A stretch of 64,000 bases of DNA, taken from positions 62,001-126,000 of the forward strand of contig SECP01000016.1 of NCBI GenBank assembly GCA_004193285.1, written 5' to 3'. Position 1 is the stretch's first letter; every line of letters starts with the position of its first letter. The position numbers and the translations under genes were made by a program. The notes under the pieces were generated by a model that did not search any database, was not told the origin of the DNA, and was given only the letters and a program-made list of their open reading frames with translations. This document shows, one piece after another, positions 57,236 to 64,000 of the stretch. This DNA comes from Myxococcales bacterium. Its GTDB lineage: Bacteria > Myxococcota_A > Polyangia > Polyangiales > Polyangiaceae.

Positions 57236-59773
57236 TTAGGCGCCGCTCATGCCGCCGAGGACGACGAGGAGCGCGGCTGCGAAGTGCGCGGTGACCGAGC
57301 CGAGCGAACGGTGACTGGTCTCGGCTTGTTTGAGCATGCCGCTGACGAAGCTGAGCGCTTCTTCGACCTGGTCGACTTGGCAAAGCAGCAGATCGCCTGG
57401 CTCGAGCTTGGCGATCGCAGCGCCGATGGCGGCCATCTCTCCTGGGGCCTGCAAGACGCGAGGCTTGCGTTGCGAGGCGACGAAGCCTTCGCGCATCAGG
57501 CGGATGATTTCGCCGTCGCTGCGGCCGCGGGTGCATTGGTCTTCGTAGATGTAAATCTCGTCGAAGAAGCCCGCGAGCAGCTCGGCTTGACGACGGATGT
57601 CGACGTCGCGCCGGTCCCCGGCCGCGGTGTACACGACCTTGCGGCGCTTGTGCGGGAACTTGGCGAGCGCATCGTGCAGCGCGATGAGCGCCGAGGAGTT
57701 GTGCCCGTAGTCCAGCACGATGGTGCTGCCCTGGTGCGTGAGCACGTTGAAGCGGCCCGGGGCGCTCGCCACGTCGCTCGTGAAGCTGCGGATACCGAGA
57801 CGAATGGCTTCGAGCGGCAGGCCCAGCCAATGGGCGGCCGCTACGGAGGCGAGCAAGTTGTCCACCTGGAAGCCAACCCGCCCACCGACCGTGAGGGGCA
57901 GTTGGTCCACCTTTGCCACCGAGGTGACCTGGCGACCGCGCGCGATCGCGATCTTCCCGTCGATGACCGTAACTACGGTGCCGCCGGCCGCGCGGTGGGC
58001 GGCGAGCACGGGAGAGCTGGGATTGCGGCTGAAGTACACGACGGTGCCGCGGCACAGCTTGGCCATCTCGACCACCAGCGCGTCGTCCGCATTCAGGACG
58101 GCCGCGCCGCGTGACGATACCGCGCGCACTGGCACCGCCTTGACCCGCGCGAGATCTCGGATCTCGTCGATGCCGTTCAGGCCCAAGTGGTCGCCTTCGC
58201 CGACGTTGGTCACGATCGCCACGTCGCAAAGATCGAAGCCCAAGCCTTCGCGCAGGATGCCGCCGCGCGCTGTCTCCAGCACCGCCGCGTCCACCCGCGG
58301 GTGCCCCAGCACCGCACGAGCGCTCTTCGGCCCGCTGCAGTCGCCCGTATCGATGCGGCGGCCCTCCACGTAGATGCCGTCCGTGCAGGTCATGCCGACG
58401 CGGAGGCCAGTGCGGGAGAGGATGTGCGCGATGCAGCGCGTCGTGGTCGTCTTACCGTTCGTGCCGGTAACGGCGACGATGGGGATACGCGCGTCGTCGC
58501 CCGGCTGGAACATCATGTTCACGATTGCCTCGCCGACGGCCCGACCCGTGCCTGCAGAAGGCTCGAGGTGCATCCGGAGACCAGGGGCCGCGTTCACTTC
58601 TACGATGGCGCCGCGGGTGACCTCGAGGGGCTGGTCGATGCGGGACGCCACGATGTCGATGCCGGCCACGTCCAACCCGACCATCTTGGCCGCTTCCACG
58701 GCGCGGGCGGCGACGTCCGGATGGACGGTGTCGGTCACGTCCGTCGCGCTGCCTCCGGTGCTGAGGTTCGCGTTGCGACGGAGCGACACCTTCTGGCCCA
58801 CGGCCGGCACGCTCTGCGGCGTCAGACGCAGCTCCGCGAGGTGCTCGATGCCGATGGCGTCCAAGCGCAGCTTGCTCAAGCTGGTCGAGTGATCGTCGCC
58901 GCGTAGCGGGTTCTCGTTCTCGCGAGCCACCAGCTCCGCGATGGTCGAGCGGCCGTCGCCCACGATAGAGGGCGGCTCACGCCGCGCAGCTGCCACCAGT
59001 CGATCGCCAATCACGAGCAGCCGATGGTCGGCGCCGTGCAGGTGCCGCTCTACGATGGTCTGACCGTCGTGTGCCACCGCGATCTCGAAGGCGGTGGTGA
59101 CCGCTTCCTTCGTCTCCAGCCCGGTGGAGACGCCCTTGCCCTGATTGCCCTTGCGCGGCTTGATCGCTACCGGCAGGCCAATCGCTTGCGCCGCCGCCCA
59201 GGCTTGTTCAGCCGTGGTGCAAACCTGGCCTTCGGGAACCGGAACGCCGATGGCCGACAGCAGACTCTTGGTCAGCTCTTTGTCCTGAGCGATGGCTTCA
59301 CCGATGGCGCTCGTGCGGTCCGTCTCGGCGGCCCAAATACGACGCATGCGCGAACCCATCCCGAATTGGACCAAGCTGCCGCTGGTCATCCGCCGAGCCG
59401 GGATACCGCGTCGCTCGGCCGCCCGCACGATGGAACCCGTGCTGGGCCCGAGACGTACGTCTTCCGCCAACGCCTTCAGTGTAGGCAGCTCTGCTACCTC
59501 CTCCTGGCCCTGGTGGGCGACGGCTAGCTCGAGCGCTCGCTGCCCCACCTCCTCTTCTGAGTACTGGATGAGGAGCCGACATTGCTGCGCCGAGATGGAG
59601 CGCACCTCGCAGAAAGCGACGGGCGACCCAACCGCCTGCTGCAGGTCCAGCGCGCGCTGCGCTACTTGCCGAGCGGCCGCCAGATCTCCGTCGAAGCTGA
59701 GGACTGCTTCGAGAACCGTGTGGTTCGACCAGAGGTTGGGACCGCGAAGTGAGCGAACGGATTCGATTTTCAT
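57236..59773 (-). CDS. cphA: Cyanophycin synthetase CphA
   Basis: 845 residues from ATG 59773, the N-terminus MKIESVRSLRGPNLWSNH fitting CphA (an ATG at 59806 is less likely). CphA N domain to about 160; ATP-grasp domain about 165-420: AAETDRTSAIGEAIAQDKELT, GLPVAIKPRKGNQGKGV, AIVEVNAAPGLRMHLEPS. Mur-ligase-like domain from about 470: intact P-loop VAVTGTNGKTTTTR, VLETARGGILREGLGF, NVGEGDHLGLNGIDE, VLDYGHNSSALIAL and YTAAGDRRDVDIRRQAE. It polymerises Asp and Arg into multi-L-arginyl-poly-L-aspartate, a nitrogen reserve. No cyanophycinase gene is in the window. Confidence 0.95.
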   Translation of the reverse strand: MKIESVRSLRGPNLWSNHTVLEAVLSFDGDLAAARQVAQRALDLQQAVGSPVAFCEVRSISAQQCRLLIQYSEEEVGQRALELAVAHQGQEEVAELPTLKALAEDVRLGPSTGSIVRAAERRGIPARRMTSGSLVQFGMGSRMRRIWAAETDRTSAIGEAIAQDKELTKSLLSAIGVPVPEGQVCTTAEQAWAAAQAIGLPVAIKPRKGNQGKGVSTGLETKEAVTTAFEIAVAHDGQTIVERHLHGADHRLLVIGDRLVAAARREPPSIVGDGRSTIAELVARENENPLRGDDHSTSLSKLRLDAIGIEHLAELRLTPQSVPAVGQKVSLRRNANLSTGGSATDVTDTVHPDVAARAVEAAKMVGLDVAGIDIVASRIDQPLEVTRGAIVEVNAAPGLRMHLEPSAGTGRAVGEAIVNMMFQPGDDARIPIVAVTGTNGKTTTTRCIAHILSRTGLRVGMTCTDGIYVEGRRIDTGDCSGPKSARAVLGHPRVDAAVLETARGGILREGLGFDLCDVAIVTNVGEGDHLGLNGIDEIRDLARVKAVPVRAVSSRGAAVLNADDALVVEMAKLCRGTVVYFSRNPSSPVLAAHRAAGGTVVTVIDGKIAIARGRQVTSVAKVDQLPLTVGGRVGFQVDNLLASVAAAHWLGLPLEAIRLGIRSFTSDVASAPGRFNVLTHQGSTIVLDYGHNSSALIALHDALAKFPHKRRKVVYTAAGDRRDVDIRRQAELLAGFFDEIYIYEDQCTRGRSDGEIIRLMREGFVASQRKPRVLQAPGEMAAIGAAIAKLEPGDLLLCQVDQVEEALSFVSGMLKQAETSHRSLGSVTAHFAAALLVVLGGMSGA

Positions 59774-59817
59774 CGGTGAAGCCGGGGCGAAACTGGGCGG
59801 ACGCATAGCAGACCCTT

Positions 59818-59840
59818 GGGCGGCCGCCCAACGGCCGCCC
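59818..59840. terminator. Strong GC hairpin between cphA' and cphA
   Basis: GGGCGGCCG-CCCAA-CGGCCGCCC is a perfect 9-bp stem with a 5-nt loop, 3 bp after the cphA' stop and 45 bp before the cphA start. No T-run follows on the reverse strand, so full termination is doubtful. It may attenuate, stabilise or be a processing site that sets the ratio of the two synthetases. Confidence 0.45.
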
Positions 59841-59843
59841 TTA

Positions 59844-61970
59844 CTATGCGGATTTACTGATTAAATCCGCCAAGGCAGCGCGCGACACCCCAAGCGCGAG
59901 GACTGCGGCGGCGGCTGCCATCAGGGGTTCGACGAGAGTCCGCGGGGTTGATTCAGTCATCCAGGTTACGGCGAACGCCGCCTGCATCTCCCCTCGAACC
60001 CACCACTGTAGCTGGCTGCCCAGCCGAACCAGGGCCTCACCGCCGCGTTCGACGTGCTCCTTAACGGGCGATGATTGCAGTGACCCGCCGAACCACGCGA
60101 GCTTGCCCGTCACGCGCTCCGCCATGGCGACCACCGCCTCGTCATCCGCGTTGAGAACCGAGAAACCGTCAGAAACGACGATGTCCGCGGGCGCGCGGAT
60201 GGCTTTGTCGATCGCCGTTCGGTCTTCGACTCCTGGTCGGGCGACCGCTTCGGCGCCCCGGGTCGTCGTCACGACCGCGATTTGGCAGGCGTCGAAGGAG
60301 AGGCCTTCCTCGAGCACCGAAAGCTCGCTCACTTCCAGGACTGCCGCGCCGGCGCCCGGATTCATGAGCGCGTGCCGTGCGCCGAGGGCGTTGTCGGCAG
60401 CCCCCAGCTTGATCGCTCGCTCGCCAAGGTAGAGTCCGGAGCGGTCGGCTCTGGCTACTTGATGACCCTCCTTCGACAAGCAGCCGGCGATGAGCTGTGT
60501 CGTTTTGGTACGCCCCTCCGTGCCAGAGACGGCGATCAGCGGAATGCGTCCCTGCTGGCCGGTGGCGAAGAGGCGGTCGACGATCGCTTCGCCGACCGGT
60601 TGCGGCTTTCCGACGAGCGGCTTGAGGTGCGCGAGCAGGCCGGGGCTGGCGTTCACCTCGATGACGGCCCCACCCTGTTCGCCGAGCGGAACTCCGATAT
60701 CACCCGCCACGACATCGAGCCCCGCGATATCCAACCCGACCGCCTGGACCGCGAGCACGCACATCGCCGCCACTTCTGGGTGGATGCGCTCCGTCTCGTC
60801 TACCGTCAGATCTCCGTGGAGCTGAATCAACACCTGCTGACCGGCAGCCGGTACGGAGTCCGGCGTGAGATCTTGGCGGCGTAGCAGCTCGAGCACGATG
60901 GGTGTGAGCTCGATGCGCGTGAGCACCCACGTTTGGTGATCTTGCCCGCGACGCGGATCGCGGTTCGCCTGCTCCACGAGCTGGGCGATGGTGGAGGAGC
61001 CGTCGCCGGTCAGCACGTCCGCGTCTCCACGGACGGAGGCCACCGCTCGGTCTCCCACGACGAGCACGCGATGCTGGGTGCCGGGGACGAAGCTCTCGAC
61101 GACGACGCCGCTGCCCTCTTTCGCCGCGAGCTGGTAGGCCTCGTGAATGGCGGGCTCCGTATCGAGCTTGATCGACACGCCGCGGCCGTAGTTGCCGTCG
61201 ATGGGCTTGACCACGACCGGCCCTCCCAGCTCCTGCGCGGCGAGCCAGGCGTCCGCCGCGCTCGACACCGCTCGCCCGGAGGGGACCGAGACGCCGGCGG
61301 CGGCAAGCATGCGCCGAGTGAGATCCTTGTCCTGCGCGATGCTTTCCGCGACGGCAGAGGTGCGGTCGGTTTCGGCCGTCCAGATGCGGCGCTGCGCCTT
61401 GCCGTAGCCGAGCTGGATCAGGTTGCCGTCGTTGAGCCGCAAATGAGGCACGCCCCGCTCTCGCGCCGCCTCGACGATGGCGCGCGTACCAGGGCCGAGG
61501 CACCACTGGTCACCCACGCCGCGAAGACGCTTGAGCTCCGCCTCCAAATCGAACGGTTGGTCCTCGATGGTGGCCAAGATCAGCTCGCGCGCCGAGCGCA
61601 TGCAGGTCTCCGCGAAGCGCGCGTTCTCACAGCGCACGACCACCTTGTAGACTCCGTACTCGAGCGTCTCCCGAGCCCGACCGAAGCCGACCGGAGCAAA
61701 CGCCAAAGACTGCAGCTCCAGCGTGACGTGCTCCAGCACGTGCCCCAGCCACGTCCCCGTCTCCATTCGTTGACGGAAGCCGCCCCGCTCACCGATGCTG
61801 CAGCGGTGCTCGATGAGGGAGGGGAGGTAGCCCATGATCCGCTCCGTGAAGCCGGGTAGCTTGTTGGTCGGCAGCTCCTCGAAGTGACCGAGATCTACCC
61901 ACGCCTCGAGGGCAGGGGTGTTGGTCCAAATGTTCGGGCCATTCAGGTCGAAGATTTTTCGGATCTGCAT
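59844..61970 (-). CDS. CphA'-type cyanophycin synthetase paralogue with degenerate, shortened Mur-ligase domain
   Basis: 708 residues from ATG 61970 (MQIRKIFDLNGPNIWTNTPA). N domain contains GTWLGHVLEHVTLELQSLAF. The ATP-grasp domain is complete: WTAETDRTSAVAESIAQDKDLT, GPVVVKPIDGNYGRGVSI, AVIEVNASPGLLAHLKP. The Mur-ligase part has an altered P-loop (AVSGTEGRTKTT, Arg instead of the Lys of GKTTTT) and stops after about 220 residues, lacking the CphA C-terminal subdomain. Tandem cphA'-cphA pairs occur in other heterotrophs such as Ralstonia. It likely retains aspartate- or primer-directed ATP-grasp activity and works with CphA. Confidence 0.88.
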   Translation of the reverse strand: MQIRKIFDLNGPNIWTNTPALEAWVDLGHFEELPTNKLPGFTERIMGYLPSLIEHRCSIGERGGFRQRMETGTWLGHVLEHVTLELQSLAFAPVGFGRARETLEYGVYKVVVRCENARFAETCMRSARELILATIEDQPFDLEAELKRLRGVGDQWCLGPGTRAIVEAARERGVPHLRLNDGNLIQLGYGKAQRRIWTAETDRTSAVAESIAQDKDLTRRMLAAAGVSVPSGRAVSSAADAWLAAQELGGPVVVKPIDGNYGRGVSIKLDTEPAIHEAYQLAAKEGSGVVVESFVPGTQHRVLVVGDRAVASVRGDADVLTGDGSSTIAQLVEQANRDPRRGQDHQTWVLTRIELTPIVLELLRRQDLTPDSVPAAGQQVLIQLHGDLTVDETERIHPEVAAMCVLAVQAVGLDIAGLDVVAGDIGVPLGEQGGAVIEVNASPGLLAHLKPLVGKPQPVGEAIVDRLFATGQQGRIPLIAVSGTEGRTKTTQLIAGCLSKEGHQVARADRSGLYLGERAIKLGAADNALGARHALMNPGAGAAVLEVSELSVLEEGLSFDACQIAVVTTTRGAEAVARPGVEDRTAIDKAIRAPADIVVSDGFSVLNADDEAVVAMAERVTGKLAWFGGSLQSSPVKEHVERGGEALVRLGSQLQWWVRGEMQAAFAVTWMTESTPRTLVEPLMAAAAAVLALGVSRAALADLISKSA

Positions 61971-62113
61971 CGGGGTGCGCCTACGACGCAGGCCTTCCTT
62001 TATTCGCAGAAAGGGCGCCGCGCCACTTCGCCGCGTTGACTAAGCCCCCTGCGCCGGGTCACGTTTCGCCGCCTCGATTCGACCGATGCCTGCCTGGAGC
62101 GCCGGCCGGTGCC

Positions 62114-64000
62114 ATGACAGAGACCGCTACCAGCGCACGAAAGAGCGAAGTTTCCGGCCCGCAGCTCATGCCCGGCGAGCGGGTCTTGGCCGTGTTTCGC
62201 CCGGACCTGAACCAGGCCCTGCGCTTCGCAGACGGCTTGGTAGTGGTCACTTCGTCGCGGGTTTGGTTCAGAGACGAAACGGGGCAGGGCGGCGAGCTCA
62301 CGCGCGACGAGCCGATCGATGTCGAGCGCCGTGAGCACGCCGGCGTTTGCGAGCTGTTTTTGCGACGCGGCGGCGAGACGAGCCGCTTTCGCTACACGCT
62401 GGCGCAGGCCACCGAGGCCGCCGCCCTCGCGGAGGCACTGGGTCGCGGTCCGGAGGCGCTCTCGGCGCCCGCCGCGGAAGAGGAAGAAGAGGAGCCAGCG
62501 GCTCCTCCCATGCGGGCGCCGCTCCTGCGTTTGCTTTCGCTCGCGCAGCCGCGTCGCGGCATCGTCATCTTCGCGCTTTGCTTGACGCTCGCGTCGACCG
62601 CGGTCGGCTTGATACCGCCGTACCTGACCATGCCGCTCGTGGACGACGTGCTCGTCCCCTGGCAGGCGCAGGTCGCTCCCGGCGCGGAGCCCGGCACTCA
62701 CGTGCTGCTCACGTACCTTGGCGGCTTTTTGGTGGCCGCAATCGTGACATGGCTGCTCGCGTGGGCTCAGGGCGCGGTGCTGGCGTGGGTGAGCGAGGTG
62801 ATCGCCGCCGATCTGCGCAACCGCACCTTCGCGCACCTCACGCGGCTGAGCATCCGCTACTTCGGTGGCAAGCGCACCGGCGACCTGATTGCTCGCATCA
62901 GCTCCGAGACGGACCGGCTGTGCTCGTTCTTGTCCGATACGCTCATCGACTTCATCACCGACGTCCTCATGATCGTCGGCACCGCGATCGTGCTGTTCAA
63001 GCTCAACGGCACCTTGGCCCTGGCGGCGCTCGTCTCCTTCCCGCCGATCGCGTGGTTCATGGTCAAGGTGCGCGGCTCGCTCACCCACGGCTTCTTGCGC
63101 AGCGGCCGCGTTTGGTCTCACCTCACGAACATCCTGGCCGACACCATCCCCGGGATTCGCGTCGTCAAGGCCTTCTCACAAGAGGCCCGGGAGATTCAGC
63201 GCTTCGAGCAGGCCAACCAGCGCGTGGTAGACGTGAACAACCGCAACAACCGGCTGTGGACGTCGTTCTGGCCGCTGGTGGTGTTGCTCAACAGCGTCGG
63301 CCTCTTGGTGGTCTGGGCGGTCGGCGCCTACCAGGTCTATCACCACCAGATCACGGTCGGAGGGCTCACCGCCGCCATCGCCTACGTGGGCCGGTTTTAC
63401 ACGCGAGTGGAGAGCATGAGCCGCATGCTCGGCCTGACTCAGCGTGCCTCGGCAGCGGCCCAGCGCTTGTTCGAGATTTTGGACCGGGCCCCGACCGCGA
63501 CCGCGCCGGGCACGGAGGTGACGCTCGAGAACGTCAAGGGAGAGCTCACCTTCGAGCACGTCTCCTTTCGGTATGGCAGCCGCCTCGTGCTGAACGACGT
63601 GAGCTTCACCATCGCCCCGGGGCAGATGCTGGGCATCGTTGGCCATACCGGCTCCGGCAAGAGCACGGTGGCCAACTTGGTCTGCCGCTTTTACGACGCG
63701 ACGGACGGCCGGGTGCGTCTGGACGGCACGGACGTCACGACTCTATCCGTCGAACAGTACCGCCGTCACATCGGCATCGTGCTGCAGGACTCGTTCTTGT
63801 TCTTCGGCACCATCGGCGAGAACGTCGCCTACGGCGTGCCCGGTGCGCCGCTCGGTAAAGTGCTGGAAGCGGCTCGTGCGGCGCGCGCGCACGAGTTCGT
63901 GCTCAAGCTGCCCGAGGCCTACGACTCGCTGGTCGGCGAGCGCGGCCAGTCTCTCTCCGGAGGCGAGCGCCAGCGCGTCGCGATCGCGCGGGCCATCCTC
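62114..64000 (+). CDS. ABC exporter, fused membrane and ATPase domains (3' end cut by window)
   Basis: At least 629 residues from ATG 62114, running off the window. The N-terminal about 120 residues form a soluble domain (ERVLAVFRPDLNQALRFADG, FRYTLAQATEAAALAEALG) and an acidic hinge. The six-helix membrane domain runs from about 145 (GIVIFALCLTLASTAVGLIP; RFGGKRTGDLIARISSETDR-like loop YFGGKRTGDLI). The nucleotide-binding domain begins near 480: FRYGSRLVLNDVSF, Walker A GHTGSGKSTV, Q-loop IVLQDSFLFFGTIGENV, signature SLSGGERQRVAIARAIL at the window edge. Walker B and the rest are missing. MsbA/lipid- or drug-exporter type; substrate unknown. Divergent from the cphA' gene. Confidence 0.93.
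   Translation, partial: MTETATSARKSEVSGPQLMPGERVLAVFRPDLNQALRFADGLVVVTSSRVWFRDETGQGGELTRDEPIDVERREHAGVCELFLRRGGETSRFRYTLAQATEAAALAEALGRGPEALSAPAAEEEEEEPAAPPMRAPLLRLLSLAQPRRGIVIFALCLTLASTAVGLIPPYLTMPLVDDVLVPWQAQVAPGAEPGTHVLLTYLGGFLVAAIVTWLLAWAQGAVLAWVSEVIAADLRNRTFAHLTRLSIRYFGGKRTGDLIARISSETDRLCSFLSDTLIDFITDVLMIVGTAIVLFKLNGTLALAALVSFPPIAWFMVKVRGSLTHGFLRSGRVWSHLTNILADTIPGIRVVKAFSQEAREIQRFEQANQRVVDVNNRNNRLWTSFWPLVVLLNSVGLLVVWAVGAYQVYHHQITVGGLTAAIAYVGRFYTRVESMSRMLGLTQRASAAAQRLFEILDRAPTATAPGTEVTLENVKGELTFEHVSFRYGSRLVLNDVSFTIAPGQMLGIVGHTGSGKSTVANLVCRFYDATDGRVRLDGTDVTTLSVEQYRRHIGIVLQDSFLFFGTIGENVAYGVPGAPLGKVLEAARAARAHEFVLKLPEAYDSLVGERGQSLSGGERQRVAIARAIL

Overview
The window reads as chromosome from a high-GC myxobacterium (Myxococcota, most like the Polyangiales/Sorangium side). 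The reasons are the codon bias, GTG and TTG starts, many lipoproteins with Gly/Ala/Pro-rich linkers, a Ser/Thr kinase and PP2C-type phosphatases, a multi-CheW chemosensory operon, an HNH family that I recall as expanded in this group, and an ElbD-type multidomain ether-lipid enzyme. No phage, plasmid or IS backbone, tRNA, rRNA or CRISPR array is visible.

Layout. 0-2.3 kb: the end of an unknown gene, a MoxR ATPase and a DUF58 protein. 2.5-4.5 kb: an unknown gene and an XRE/S24 repressor, each preceded by a near-identical palindromic operator, then a frameshifted small ORF. 4.5-8.2 kb: a collagen-like lipoprotein and an HNH nuclease with a probable frameshift. 8.2-9.5 kb: a gene-free, repeat-rich island with three tandem arrays and a palindromic element. 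9.5-20 kb: apaG, a PAP2 phosphatase, then a tight four-gene operon (HAD phosphatase, LarA-like DUF2088 protein, the 1555-residue ElbD-like enzyme, NAD-dependent epimerase) that probably makes ether lipids, followed by htpX. 20-28 kb: a VWA lipoprotein, an S1 protein, an RCC1 remnant, malic enzyme MaeB, a SprT/DUF2786 protein and a Ser/Thr kinase.

28.4-34 kb is a methionine/cobalamin block: a SahR-like ArsR-methyltransferase regulator, MetH, and, convergent to it, a protein resembling the animal B12-processing protein MMACHC (CblC). 34-41.3 kb is a reverse-strand chemosensory operon, cheW-cheW'-mcp-cheA(REC)-cheB-cheR, with overlapping ends. The MMACHC-like gene is its translationally coupled last member. 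A double-receiver response regulator is divergent from it.

42.7-57.2 kb carries mixed genes: a compact frameshifted HisRS-like core, GNAT, a secreted hydrolase, NadE, an L,D-transpeptidase, DUF1993, a LacI-type sensor fused to a SpoIIE phosphatase, a clear MutH homologue, an extensin-like lipoprotein, TruD, PP2C and a patatin. 57.2-62 kb holds the cyanophycin synthetase pair CphA/CphA'. The window ends inside an ABC exporter.

The best leads for new biology are the MMACHC-like protein beside MetH and inside a che operon, MutH outside its usual gammaproteobacterial setting, the LacI-SpoIIE fusion, the LarA-like protein in the ether-lipid operon, the compact HisRS-like core, and the S24 repressor with its paired operators and unknown target. 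All assignments are from reading translations and motifs; no search was run.
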